Shown here one piece after another: positions 1 to 8,487 of a stretch of DNA of 64,000 bases (position 1 is the stretch's first letter; every line of letters begins with the position of its first letter). The translations under genes and the position numbers were made by a program. The DNA comes from Metarhizobium sp964253915 (lineage in GTDB: Bacteria > Pseudomonadota > Alphaproteobacteria > Rhizobiales > Rhizobiaceae), in contig NZ_CAXUSG020000002.1 in assembly GCF_964253915.1 (NCBI RefSeq), positions 310,001 through 374,000 on the forward strand, given 5' to 3'. The notes below the pieces were generated by a model. The model was given only the letters and a program-made list of their open reading frames with translations, searched no databases and was not told where the DNA came from.

Positions 1-1055
1 TGCGCATCTTTCGTCCAGTCGGCCCAGGCAGGCGCGGCGACAGGCGAGAGCTTCGCCGCCTGCGACAGGAAACCGCCGACGCTGGCGTTGATCGGCAGGC
101 TCGCATGGTAGACGCGGCCTAGTTCCTCTGCTCCGGCATGGATATGGACGAGGGTCTGTTTCGGCACGGGAATGTCGATCATCGTGTAGGCGCCGGTGGT
201 CATTTCACCGAGGCGGGCACCGATGCAGAGCAAGAGATCGCAATCCTTGACGCGCTGAACCAGCTTCGGGCCTGCCGCAAGGCCGAGATCGCCGGCATAG
301 TTGGCATGACTGTTGTCGAACAGGTCCTGGCAGCGGAAGGACGCAGCAACCGGCAGCGAAAAAGCTTCGGAGAAGGCCTTCAGGTCGGCCACCGCCTTTT
401 GCGTCCAGCCGCCACCGCCCGCAACCACCATCGGCCGCCGTGCTTTGGCCAGCAGGGACACGAGTTCGTCGAGCTGCGGCTGGCCGGCATAAGTCTCCAC
501 ACGCTTGTAGGCCGGTGTATCGGCAATCGCCACCCTGTCGGTCAGCATGTCTTCCGGCAGCGCCACGACCACCGGCCCCGGCCGGCCATTGACGGCGCGG
601 TGGAAGGCCTGGGAAATCAGTTCGGGAATACGCGCGGCATCCTCGATTTCCACCACCCATTTCGCCATCTGGCCGAACATGCGGCGATAGTCGATTTCCT
701 GGAAGGCTTCGCGCTCCACCTGGTCACGCGCCACCTGGCCGATGAACAGGATCATCGGCGTCGAATCTTGGAATGCCGTATGCACGCCAACGGATGCATT
801 GGTGGCGCCCGGGCCGCGGGTGACGAAGCAGATGCCGGGCTTGCCGGTGAGCTTTCCGTAGGCTTCCGCCATGTAGGCCGCCCCGCCCTCCTGCCTGCAG
901 ATGACGAATTCGATGTCATCCTCGGCATCATGGAAGGCATCGAGGGCCGCCAGATAACTCTCGCCGGGCACGCCGAAGACACGGTTCACGCCATGGATCT
1001 TCAGTGCGTCGACCAGGACCTGGCCGCCGCTGCGGGTCTCATATTCGGTTGTCAT
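1..1055 (-). CDS. Thiamine-diphosphate-dependent enzyme, acetolactate-synthase-like (3' end cut by window)
   Basis: The first 351 codons are present; the C-terminal ThDP-binding half lies beyond the left edge. The N-terminal PYR domain is clear: GVPGES at residues 28-33 and the conserved glutamate E56 in CRQEGGAAYMAEAYG, which activates the cofactor. A TRGPGATNA stretch and the start of the central domain (VNGRPGPVVVALPED) follow. The family covers acetolactate synthase, benzoylformate/phenylpyruvate decarboxylase, glyoxylate carboligase and sulfoacetaldehyde acetyltransferase; the visible half does not separate them. The ATG at 1055 follows GAGGAG. It is the last visible gene of a minus-strand operon whose neighbours make and remove amines and 2-oxo acids, so a 2-oxo-acid decarboxylase or ligase role is inferred rather than valine/isoleucine biosynthesis. 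Confidence 0.85.
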   Translation of the reverse strand, partial: MTTEYETRSGGQVLVDALKIHGVNRVFGVPGESYLAALDAFHDAEDDIEFVICRQEGGAAYMAEAYGKLTGKPGICFVTRGPGATNASVGVHTAFQDSTPMILFIGQVARDQVEREAFQEIDYRRMFGQMAKWVVEIEDAARIPELISQAFHRAVNGRPGPVVVALPEDMLTDRVAIADTPAYKRVETYAGQPQLDELVSLLAKARRPMVVAGGGGWTQKAVADLKAFSEAFSLPVAASFRCQDLFDNSHANYAGDLGLAAGPKLVQRVKDCDLLLCIGARLGEMTTGAYTMIDIPVPKQTLVHIHAGAEELGRVYHASLPINASVGGFLSQAAKLSPVAAPAWADWTKDA

Positions 1056-1084
1056 GTCAGTCTCCTCAGCCGCTAGGCACTTCC

Positions 1085-1176
1085 GCCTTTCTCCGAAACG
1101 CGAAAACGCTCTAGCCTTTTGTTTTTACGCAATTCCGGACGCAAAACCGCTCAGCACTTTTGCTGGAATTGCCCTA
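1085..1176. repeat. Rhizobial short interspersed repeat, copy 1
   Basis: This is an AT-richer intergenic block with a GAAACGCGAAAACGCTCTA core, a TTGTTTTTACGCAATTCCGG core and the imperfect dyad GCAATTCC...GGAATTGC. A related block lies at 58930-59037. It directly abuts, and on the minus strand supplies, the TAG stop of the flavoenzyme gene at 1174. I remember this pattern as frequent in rhizobial genomes; only the two copies here are seen directly. Confidence 0.6.
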
Positions 1177-2379
1177 GATGACAGCGTCCTCAAGGAAGGG
1201 CCGGTTCAGGGCAACGCGCTCATAACCGAAAGGCGAGAGGTCGAGCGTCCTGAAGCCGCCATAGGTGATCAGTTCGGAAAGCCCTCGCCCCATCGCCGGC
1301 GATTGCTGCAGGCCGTGACCGGAAAAGCCGTTGGCGAAGAGGAAATTCTTCACCGCGCTGTGCGGGCCAAGGATGACGTTGTGGTCGAGCGTGCAATAGT
1401 CGTAATGCCCGGCCCAGCTGTTCACCACCTTGATCGCCTCGAAGGCCGGCACGCGGCCGGCCAGCGTCGGCCAGATCTCGTCCTCGAACTCATCGTGCAT
1501 CACGGCGAAATCGGTCGGATCGACCTCCGGATCGTGCTTTGGATAGGTGCCCATCAAATAAAACTTGCCTTCCGGGCGGAAGAACACGCCGGTCGGATCG
1601 ATGGTCAGGCCGACGCCCGGGCCAAGCGGCGTGCGGCAATCGACGACGAAGAGCGAGCGGCGGCGCGGCTCGACGGGGATTTCGAGGCCGGCCATGCGGG
1701 CAAGCTTCTTGCCGTTGGTGCCGGATGTGTTGACGAGCGTGCCGCAGGCGATCGTCTGGCCGCCCTTGGTGGTCACCGAGACGATGCGATCGCCTTCACG
1801 GTTCACTGCGACTACCTCGTCCTCGATATATTCGACGCCGAGGGTGCGAGCCTTCTTGCGAAAACCCTGGAGCAGGCCGACGCTATCGAACCAGCCCTCG
1901 CCGCGCTCGCCGGTGCTACCGAGCGTCAGGCCTTCGGTGTTTAGCCACGGGAAGCGTTTGCCAAGGCCTTCCGGATCGAGCAGCGTCACTTCCGCGCCGC
2001 AGGCGATCTGCGTTGCATGGTTGCGGCGCAGAACATCCGTGCCACGCTCGTCGCCGGCGAGGAACAGGTAGCCGTTCTCGTGAAAACCGATCTCAGGCGT
2101 ATCGTCGTCGACGGCGACGTTTTCCTTGAAATTGCGGATGAACTCGGTGCCGAATTGCGAGACCTGGACGTTGATCGCATTGGAAAACTGGTGGCGGATC
2201 GAGGCGGAGGACAGTGCCGTCGCCGAACGCTGGTAGGTCCAGTCCTTCTCGATCACCAGCACCGAGCCGGTGAAATCTGGGTTGGTCGCCAGAAAGTAGG
2301 CCGTGGCGCTGCCGACAACGGCACCGCCGACGATGACCACGTCATAAGAAGTTTTCGAAGCCTGCATCGCCGAACTCAC
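1174..2379 (-). CDS. FAD-dependent oxidoreductase, DAO (D-amino-acid/sarcosine oxidase-like) family
   Basis: 401 residues, normal for DadA/sarcosine-oxidase-type proteins. The dinucleotide-binding motif is at the N-terminus (VVIVGGAVVGSATAYFLA, about residues 14-31) and the C-terminus carries the family's second FAD-contact region (FANGFSGHGLQQSPAMGRG). The reaction would be oxidative removal of an amine or oxidation of an N-methyl or secondary amine, giving an imine or 2-oxo acid; the substrate cannot be read. The ATG overlaps the stop of the SDR gene by 4 bp, so the two are translationally coupled. With HyuAB upstream, a sarcosine- or D-amino-acid-like intermediate released from a ring is a reasonable inference. 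The gene ends in TAG directly against a repeat element. Confidence 0.85.
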   Translation of the reverse strand: MSSAMQASKTSYDVVIVGGAVVGSATAYFLATNPDFTGSVLVIEKDWTYQRSATALSSASIRHQFSNAINVQVSQFGTEFIRNFKENVAVDDDTPEIGFHENGYLFLAGDERGTDVLRRNHATQIACGAEVTLLDPEGLGKRFPWLNTEGLTLGSTGERGEGWFDSVGLLQGFRKKARTLGVEYIEDEVVAVNREGDRIVSVTTKGGQTIACGTLVNTSGTNGKKLARMAGLEIPVEPRRRSLFVVDCRTPLGPGVGLTIDPTGVFFRPEGKFYLMGTYPKHDPEVDPTDFAVMHDEFEDEIWPTLAGRVPAFEAIKVVNSWAGHYDYCTLDHNVILGPHSAVKNFLFANGFSGHGLQQSPAMGRGLSELITYGGFRTLDLSPFGYERVALNRPFLEDAVI

Positions 2380-3188
2380 TTCTTGCCGTCTTCGAAATGA
2401 CCGACGGCCGTAAAACTGCCGCCCTGAAAGCGGACAGCGGGATCGTTCGGATCACCCTGTTGCGTCTTGGCGAAGACCTTGTCGGCGTAATCGTCGGCGC
2501 TGTCTTCCGGCTTATAGCCGAGTGAGGCTGCGGTGCGGTTATCCCAGAAGGCGCGGCTGTTGTGCGACATGCCGTAAGCGACCATAAAGCCGACGCGTTC
2601 CGCCGACAGGCTCTTTTCGACGAGTTGGCGGCAGTCGCGATAGGAAAGCCAGGTGATCAGGTGCCGGCGGTCGGTCGGCTCCGGGAAACAGGAGCCGATG
2701 CGGATCGAGACGGTTTCGATGCCGAACTTGTCGAAATAGTAGCGGCCGAGGTTTTCGACGAAGGTCTTGGAGACGCCGTAGAGGCTGTCCGGCCGTGTGG
2801 GCACGCTGCCGTCGATGGTTTCGGTGCGCTCGTAATAGCCGATGGCGTGTACGGAACTGGCATAAACGATGCGCTTGACGCCGTGGCGGCGGGCTGCCTC
2901 GTAAATGTGGTAACCGCCGGAGATGTTGGAATCGAGGATGGTTTTCCATTCTGCCTCAAGCGGCTGTCCGCCGAGGTGCACGATGGCATCGCAACCCTTC
3001 ACCGCTTCGGACACTGCATCGAAATCGGCCAGCTCGAGTGTGGCGTCTTCCTCGTGGGCCTCAAGATTTTCGCAAGGCTTGCGATCGGACAGGCGGACGA
3101 CCTTGCCGAGACGGGTGCCCGACTGGCGAAGCGCTGAGCCAACGGCGCCGGCGGCTCCGGTCAAAAGAACTCTCTGGAAATGAGACAT
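2376..3188 (-). CDS. NAD-dependent SDR, uronate dehydrogenase-like
   Basis: 270 residues starting at ATG 3188, preceded by GAGGG; a 12-codon extension upstream lacks a good RBS. It has the NAD-binding motif TGAAGAVGS (residues 10-18), the catalytic YxxxK pair Y137/K141 and S111/S112. Stretches such as CDAIVHLGG, YEAARRHG, IGYYERTE, RPDSLYGVSK and DPNDPAVRFQGG strongly recall bacterial uronate dehydrogenase (Udh, EC 1.1.1.203; about 265 residues). True Udh oxidises uronates to lactones, which fits poorly with amino-acid neighbours, so the substrate may be another polar aldose or lactone-forming molecule. It overlaps the flavoenzyme by 4 bp and follows the aminotransferase with a 13-bp gap. Confidence 0.8.
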   Translation of the reverse strand: MSHFQRVLLTGAAGAVGSALRQSGTRLGKVVRLSDRKPCENLEAHEEDATLELADFDAVSEAVKGCDAIVHLGGQPLEAEWKTILDSNISGGYHIYEAARRHGVKRIVYASSVHAIGYYERTETIDGSVPTRPDSLYGVSKTFVENLGRYYFDKFGIETVSIRIGSCFPEPTDRRHLITWLSYRDCRQLVEKSLSAERVGFMVAYGMSHNSRAFWDNRTAASLGYKPEDSADDYADKVFAKTQQGDPNDPAVRFQGGSFTAVGHFEDGKK

Positions 3189-3201
3189 GGTTTTTCCCTC
3201 T

Positions 3202-4413
3202 TTAGCGCAGCCGGGCCAAGGCATCGGCGATGCGCTCGATAGCCAGGGTCAGATTATCGCGGGATGTCGCAAAGGAAAGGCGGATATAGGGTTCGACGCC
3301 GAAGGCCGCACCCGGCACGGTCGCAACCTTGCCTTCCGTCAGCAGGTAGGAGGCGAGCACCGTGTCGTTGGCGATCACCGTGCCATCCGGCGCCGTCTTG
3401 CCGATGTAGGGTGCACATTTCGGGAAGAGATAGAAGGCACCTTCCGGCGCGCGCACGCCGAGCCCCGGGATTGCGCCAAAACCCTTGGCGACCAGTTCGC
3501 CGCGTGCCCGATACTCGGCAACCGCCGTCGTGACGAAATCCTGCGGGCCGTTGAGTGCGGCGGCCGCCGCCACCTGGGTAATCGACGAGGGGCAGGTGGT
3601 GCTCTGCGATTGCATCTTGTTCAGCACCGTCGTCAGGCTTTTCGGCCCGGCGGCGTAACCCAGCCGCCAGCCGGTCATGGCGTAGGCCTTTGAGACGCCG
3701 TTGATGAGCAGCGTGCGGTCACGAAGCTCCGGGCAGGCATTGGCGAAGGACGTGAACGGCACGTCACCGCAAACGATGTGTTCGTAGATCTCGTCCGACA
3801 TGATGGCAACGCGGGGATGGCGGGCCAGCACGTCGCCGAGCGCCCGCAACTCGTCTGCGGTATAGATCGCCCCGGTGGGATTGGAGGGCGAATTGAAAAG
3901 GAACCAGCGCGTCTTCGGCGTGATCGCCGCTTCCAGCCGCTCCGGGGTGATCTTGAAGGCATCCTCAACGCCGCATGCAACGATTTTCGGCAGACCTCCG
4001 TGCAGGATGACGATGTCGGTGTAAGAAACCCAATAGGGCGCCGGTACGACGACCTCGTCTCCCGGTTCCAGCGTGCCGAGGAAAGCGTTGAACAGGATCT
4101 GCTTGGCACCGTTGCCGATGGAAATCTCGTCCATGGCATAGTCGAGACCATTCTCGCGCTTGAATTTCCTGACGATCGCGTCGCGCAGTTCCGGCAGGCC
4201 GTCGGGAGCGGTGTAGCGGGTAATGCCGCGCTTCATCGCATCGACGGCGGCATCGACGATATGGGCGGGGGTATCGAAATCCGGCTCGCCGAGTGACAGG
4301 TCGATCACCTGTTCGCCCTTCGCCCGCATCGCCTTGGCGGCCATGGAAACGGCCATGGAGGGCGACGACTTGATGGTGGAGGCCCTGTGGCTTTCGAATG
4401 CGATCATGCTCAT
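3202..4413 (-). CDS. Class I/II PLP-dependent aminotransferase (aspartate aminotransferase 1b-like)
   Basis: 403 residues. PLP lysine K242 lies in NGVSKAYAMTGWRLGY. The phosphate/pyridine-binding features SPSNPTG (about 176-181) and SDEIY (D207) and the N-terminal LSLGEPDFDTP are all intact. The family transfers amino groups between aspartate, aromatic or other amino acids and 2-oxoglutarate, in the cytoplasm. The start ATG (4413) has AGGAG upstream and overlaps the HyuB stop by 4 bp. Its place inside the HyuAB operon, rather than near housekeeping genes, suggests a dedicated catabolic transaminase whose 2-oxo acid product could feed the ThDP enzyme. Confidence 0.9.
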   Translation of the reverse strand: MSMIAFESHRASTIKSSPSMAVSMAAKAMRAKGEQVIDLSLGEPDFDTPAHIVDAAVDAMKRGITRYTAPDGLPELRDAIVRKFKRENGLDYAMDEISIGNGAKQILFNAFLGTLEPGDEVVVPAPYWVSYTDIVILHGGLPKIVACGVEDAFKITPERLEAAITPKTRWFLFNSPSNPTGAIYTADELRALGDVLARHPRVAIMSDEIYEHIVCGDVPFTSFANACPELRDRTLLINGVSKAYAMTGWRLGYAAGPKSLTTVLNKMQSQSTTCPSSITQVAAAAALNGPQDFVTTAVAEYRARGELVAKGFGAIPGLGVRAPEGAFYLFPKCAPYIGKTAPDGTVIANDTVLASYLLTEGKVATVPGAAFGVEPYIRLSFATSRDNLTLAIERIADALARLR

Positions 4414-6068
4414 GCCTTTTCTCCTGCCTTGCCGTAGAGCGCAGCCTGTTCCGCCGTGATGTAACCGTGCCTGACGTCATGGGCGACCGCCTCTGCCGGA
4501 CGCGTCGCCGGATCGCCATATCCGCCGCCGCCGGGCAAGGAGAGGACGAGCCGTCGGCCTTCCGGCACGAACTGCAGGCCCTTGCCCTTCAACACCGTGC
4601 CGTCATCGAGCGCCACGCCACCTGACGCGCCATCAAGACCGCCGTCGCGACCCCGCGCCGGATGGTGCAGGCGGTCGAACATGGCGGAGAAGCGGAACGA
4701 AAAACCTTCGGCTGCCTCGATCTCGATCATCTGGCCGAGACCGCCGCGCCGTGCGCCGGCGCCGCCGGAGCCTTCGCGCAATTCCTTGCGCCAGACGATG
4801 ACTGGGCCGACATTCTCCGTCGCCTCGATCGGCATCGTGTGCACGCCGCTGGGGAAGGCCGTTGCGTTCAGGCCGTCGAGCGAGGCGCGGGCGCCGGAAC
4901 CGCCGGAGTTGAACATCAGGATTTCTGCGCCCTTGCCGCCGATCTGGTCGGCGACGGGGCGAACGCTCATATGCAGGTTCCACAGCGCGCTGGCGCCTTC
5001 CGCCGGCACCTGGCCGGGTAGCGCCTGATGCAGCGCGCCGAGCACCAGATCGGGCACGAAATGGCCGAGCACATGGCGCACGGCGACCGGCGCCGGGCGC
5101 TTGGCGTTGAGGATGCAGCCCTCCGGGGCTGCGACATCGAAGGGTGCAAGCGAGGCGGCATTGTTGGGAATATCCGGCGCCACGACACATTTGATGCCAT
5201 AGCAGGCATAGGCCTTGGCATAGACCAGCGGCACGTTGATGCCGAACTTGCTCATGCCGGATGTGCCGTCGAAATCGACGAGCACGCCGTCTGCGCCGAT
5301 GGTGAGTTTGGCCGCCAGATGCACCGGCTCGTCGTAGCCGTCGAGATCGAGGCTGTAGGACCAACTGCCATGCGGCAGGGTCCTCAGGCGCTCCAGCGTT
5401 GCCTCGCGGCTGTGCTTGAGGATGAAACCGCCGATCATCGAGAGATCGTCGAGGTTGAATTCCGTCAGCATGTCGATGAGGCGGCGATGGCCGGTCTCGT
5501 TGCAGGCGGCCAGCGCGTGAAAATCGCCGACCACCTTGTCGTTCTCGCGCACATTGTTGCGCACGATGTGGATGAGCGTACGGTTCAGTTCGCCGCGTTC
5601 GAAGAATTTCATGATCGGGATGAAGAGGCCTTCTTCATAGACTTCCCGCGCATCCGGCCCGAAACCGCGCCCGCCGACATCGACGACATGGGCGGTGGAG
5701 GCAAAATAGCCGACCAGCCGGCCATGGTGGAAGGACGGCGTGACGACGGTGATGTCGTGCAGGTGGCCGGTGCCCTTCCAGGGATCGTTGGTGATGTAGA
5801 CATCGCCTTCGAAGATGTTTTCGGGGCCGATGTCGCGGATGAAATGCGCGACCGACTCGGCCATCGCATTGACGTGGCCCGGCGTACCGGTGACGGCCTG
5901 CGCCAGCATCCGGCCTTCAAGGTCGAAGACGCCGGCGGACAGGTCGCCGGCCTCGCGAACCGAGGTGGAGAAAGCGGTGCGGATCAGCGTCTGGGCCTGC
6001 TCTTCCACAACGGAGATCAGGCGGTTCCACATCACCTGCATATGGATATCGATCATCGATTGATTCAT
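4410..6068 (-). CDS. hyuB: Hydantoinase B/oxoprolinase subunit (HyuB)
   Basis: 552 residues from ATG 6068 with GAGGACTGG as RBS; an upstream in-frame start would add 12 residues and overlap the hyuA stop. Family landmarks include the MQVMWNRLISVVEEQAQTL opening, FSTSVREAGDLSAGVFD, ITNDPWKGTGHLHDI and the glycine-rich C-terminal LSLPGGGGYGDP. HyuB pairs with HyuA in ATP-dependent cleavage of five-membered cyclic amides (5-oxoproline, N-methylhydantoin) or carboxylation of acetone/acetophenone-type ketones. Only 11 bp separates it from hyuA, so the two subunits are co-translated. Substrate cannot be read from sequence; the amine-processing neighbours favour a hydantoin or lactam. Confidence 0.9.
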   Translation of the reverse strand: MNQSMIDIHMQVMWNRLISVVEEQAQTLIRTAFSTSVREAGDLSAGVFDLEGRMLAQAVTGTPGHVNAMAESVAHFIRDIGPENIFEGDVYITNDPWKGTGHLHDITVVTPSFHHGRLVGYFASTAHVVDVGGRGFGPDAREVYEEGLFIPIMKFFERGELNRTLIHIVRNNVRENDKVVGDFHALAACNETGHRRLIDMLTEFNLDDLSMIGGFILKHSREATLERLRTLPHGSWSYSLDLDGYDEPVHLAAKLTIGADGVLVDFDGTSGMSKFGINVPLVYAKAYACYGIKCVVAPDIPNNAASLAPFDVAAPEGCILNAKRPAPVAVRHVLGHFVPDLVLGALHQALPGQVPAEGASALWNLHMSVRPVADQIGGKGAEILMFNSGGSGARASLDGLNATAFPSGVHTMPIEATENVGPVIVWRKELREGSGGAGARRGGLGQMIEIEAAEGFSFRFSAMFDRLHHPARGRDGGLDGASGGVALDDGTVLKGKGLQFVPEGRRLVLSLPGGGGYGDPATRPAEAVAHDVRHGYITAEQAALYGKAGEKA

Positions 6069-6079
6069 CGGTCCAGTCC

Positions 6080-8161
6080 TCAAATCCGGGTAACGAGCAG
6101 GCAACCGTCGTTCTGGACGATGGCCTTGAAGGTGGCGGTGAGCATGGTGGATGTCTCGCGCTCGACGATGACGGCGGGGCCTTTCACGACGTTTCCGGGT
6201 TTTAGGTCGTCGCGCTCATGGATGCCGGCATCGAGGAAGGCGCCCTGCGCGGCTTCAAACAGCCGCCGGCTCTTGGACGGCGCCACGACATCGCCTTCGG
6301 CGACGACAGCGACGCGGGCGACCGGCGGCAGCGGCGAGCTTGCCTTGACCGACCAGCTGACGATCTCGACATCGAGGCCTTCGATGGCGCGGCCGAAGAA
6401 GCGCTCATACTCCGCCTCGAACTGCGCGGCGATCTTGGCTGCGCTGCCGGCGTCGAATGTTTCGGTTTGGAGCGGAACGGGGATATCCCACCCCTGCCCG
6501 GCATACCGCATGAACAATGTCCGCTCGATCACCGGCGCGGCGGCATCAAGCCCACCTTCGACGAAGCCAAGCGCTTCCGCCTGCATTGCAGCGACCAGCC
6601 TGTTCGCCTCGGTAAAATCGAAATCGGAGAGGTTGAAGACCGCGCTGCGCACTGACTCATAACCGAAAGGCGCGCGCAAAAAGCCGATAGCGGAGCCGAC
6701 GCCGGCGCCTGCGGGCACCAGGAAGCTGGAAATGCCCATCTTCTCGCAGAGACGGGCCGCATGCAGCGGGCCGGCGCCGCCGAAGGTGATCATGGTGAAA
6801 TCGGCGATGTTCTTGCCGTTCTCGACCGTATGGACGCGGCCGGCATTGGCCATGTTTTCATCGACCATCTCGCAGGTGCCGTAAGCGGCGCCATCCGCAT
6901 CGAGGCCGATTGCGGCGCCGATATCGTCCTGCATGGCCTTGCGGCTCAACTCGACCGAAAGCGGAATGGCGCCACCGGCAAAATTGTCGGGATCGAGCTT
7001 GCCGAGGATCAGGTCGGCATCCGTTACCGTCGGGTGCTTGCCGCCACGCTTGTAACAGGCCGGCCCCGGTTCGGACGCGGCCGAATGCGGCCCGACGCGG
7101 ATCTGGCGCATGCCGTCGATTGCGGCGATGGACCCGCCGCCGGCGCCGATTTCCACCATCTCGACCACCGGAATGGAGATCGGCATGCCGGAACCTTTGC
7201 GGAAACGATAGGTGCGGGCGACCTCGAAGGTCTTGGCTGTCTTCGGCACCTGGTTTTCGATCAGGCAGATCTTCGCCGTCGTGCCGCCCATGTCGAAGGA
7301 AAGGACCGTGTCGAGGCCGTGGCGGCGGGCGATGTCGGCGGCAAAGATCGCGCCGCCCGCCGGACCGGACTCGACAAGGCGGACCGGAAATTCCGAGGCG
7401 CTTTCAACAGAGACGATACCGCCACCGGAATGGATCATGAAGACCGGACAACCGACGCCGATCTCTTTCAGCGAAACGACGAGGCGGTCGAGATAGGATT
7501 TGATCGCCGGCTTGACGTAGGCATTGGCACAGACCGTGTTGAAGCGTTCGAATTCGCGCATCTGTGGCGACACTTCCGACGAAATCGACACGGAGACATG
7601 CGGCAGGCGCTTGAGGATGGCATCGCGCACGGCCGCTTCATGGGCGCCGTTGGCATAGGCGTGGATGAAACCGATGGCGACGCTTTCATAGCCGCCTTCG
7701 CTTATGGCGGCGACGACGGCTGCCACGGATGCCTCGTCCAACGGCAACAACACCTTGCCGGCCGCGTTCATCCGCTCGCGGACGATAAACCGGTCGGCGC
7801 GGGCGATCAGCGCCGGGGGTAGGACGATGTTGAGATCATATTGCTCGAAGCGGTTTTCGGTGCGCATTTCCAGCACGTCACGAAAACCCTCGGTGGTGAC
7901 GAAGGCGGTTTTGGCGCCGCGGCGTTCGATCAGTGCGTTGGTGGCAAGCGTCGTGCCGTGAATGAGCAGGTCGATCTGCGAAAGCGCGATGCCCGCCATC
8001 TCGGCAACCGCCGCGACACCCTTCAGGATGGCCCGTTCCGGAGCGGTGTAGTCGGTCAGGACCTTGGTCGAATGGAGCGCGCCATCCAGATCGAGGGCGA
8101 TATCCGTGAAGGTGCCGCCGATATCGACGCCCACCCTGCAGTTTCGTGGCGTATTAGTCAC
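6080..8161 (-). CDS. hyuA: Hydantoinase A/oxoprolinase subunit (HyuA)
   Basis: 693 residues from a proposed GTG at 8161 (GGGGAACG seven bases upstream), so translation opens V-T-N-T just before the nucleotide-binding loop VGVDIGGTFTDIALD. An ATG at 8206 would add 15 low-complexity residues without a visible RBS. Other marks of the acetate/sugar kinase-like fold are SFDMGGTTAK, AGGGSIA and FGGAGPLHA. Together with HyuB it hydrolyses or carboxylates cyclic amides or ketones with ATP. It is the first gene of the minus-strand operon and is divergent from livJ, which suggests the neighbouring importer supplies its substrate. Confidence 0.9.
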   Translation of the reverse strand: MTNTPRNCRVGVDIGGTFTDIALDLDGALHSTKVLTDYTAPERAILKGVAAVAEMAGIALSQIDLLIHGTTLATNALIERRGAKTAFVTTEGFRDVLEMRTENRFEQYDLNIVLPPALIARADRFIVRERMNAAGKVLLPLDEASVAAVVAAISEGGYESVAIGFIHAYANGAHEAAVRDAILKRLPHVSVSISSEVSPQMREFERFNTVCANAYVKPAIKSYLDRLVVSLKEIGVGCPVFMIHSGGGIVSVESASEFPVRLVESGPAGGAIFAADIARRHGLDTVLSFDMGGTTAKICLIENQVPKTAKTFEVARTYRFRKGSGMPISIPVVEMVEIGAGGGSIAAIDGMRQIRVGPHSAASEPGPACYKRGGKHPTVTDADLILGKLDPDNFAGGAIPLSVELSRKAMQDDIGAAIGLDADGAAYGTCEMVDENMANAGRVHTVENGKNIADFTMITFGGAGPLHAARLCEKMGISSFLVPAGAGVGSAIGFLRAPFGYESVRSAVFNLSDFDFTEANRLVAAMQAEALGFVEGGLDAAAPVIERTLFMRYAGQGWDIPVPLQTETFDAGSAAKIAAQFEAEYERFFGRAIEGLDVEIVSWSVKASSPLPPVARVAVVAEGDVVAPSKSRRLFEAAQGAFLDAGIHERDDLKPGNVVKGPAVIVERETSTMLTATFKAIVQNDGCLLVTRI

Positions 8162-8487
8162 CGTTTCGTTCCCCACATACACGCGCCTTGGGGCGCCCGA
8201 CCTCATCCGGCGCAGCGGCCGGCGAAGCTTCCAGAACGCCAGTTTTCACAGCCGGCGCGCCGAAGCAAGATTTCTGCTTGACGGATTTTGGATATATCAC
8301 TTATCATACATGTGTCAACTTGATTTATGGCTCGATTGCGACGGAAATAATATCGCGATCGCGACATGAGATCGGCTGCCGAGTGCCCGGAAATGGCGTT
8401 GCGGAAAGCCCAAGAAACAAGCCGAACGCGGATCAACCGCGCGCCACATGAAAGAAGATCAACGGCTTAACCAGAGGGAAGCCCTTC
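8162..8487. promoter_or_regulatory. Divergent hyuA/livJ control region
   Basis: 326 bp without a credible gene. The AT-rich centre holds a candidate plus-strand promoter TTGACG (8278-8283), 18-bp spacer, TATCAT (8302-8307), about 180 bp before livJ. It also holds GATATATCAC (8291-8300), part of which recurs near the next plus-strand gene at 13537. No regulator gene is adjacent, so the controlling protein is unknown. Confidence 0.45.

Noticed and set aside
1..1055. Housekeeping acetolactate synthase (ilvB) for the truncated ThDP gene
   Set aside because: No small-subunit gene is visible and the operon context is catabolic; the visible half cannot support ilvB.
2376..3188. Definite naming of the SDR as uronate dehydrogenase (udh)
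   Set aside because: Sequence is close in pattern, but no uronate or aldarate gene is nearby, so the symbol was withheld.
5028..6662. Long plus-strand open frame (544 codons) opposite hyuB/hyuA
   Set aside because: It is antisense to well-supported hyuB and hyuA, has no family motif, and reflects high-GC codon bias.
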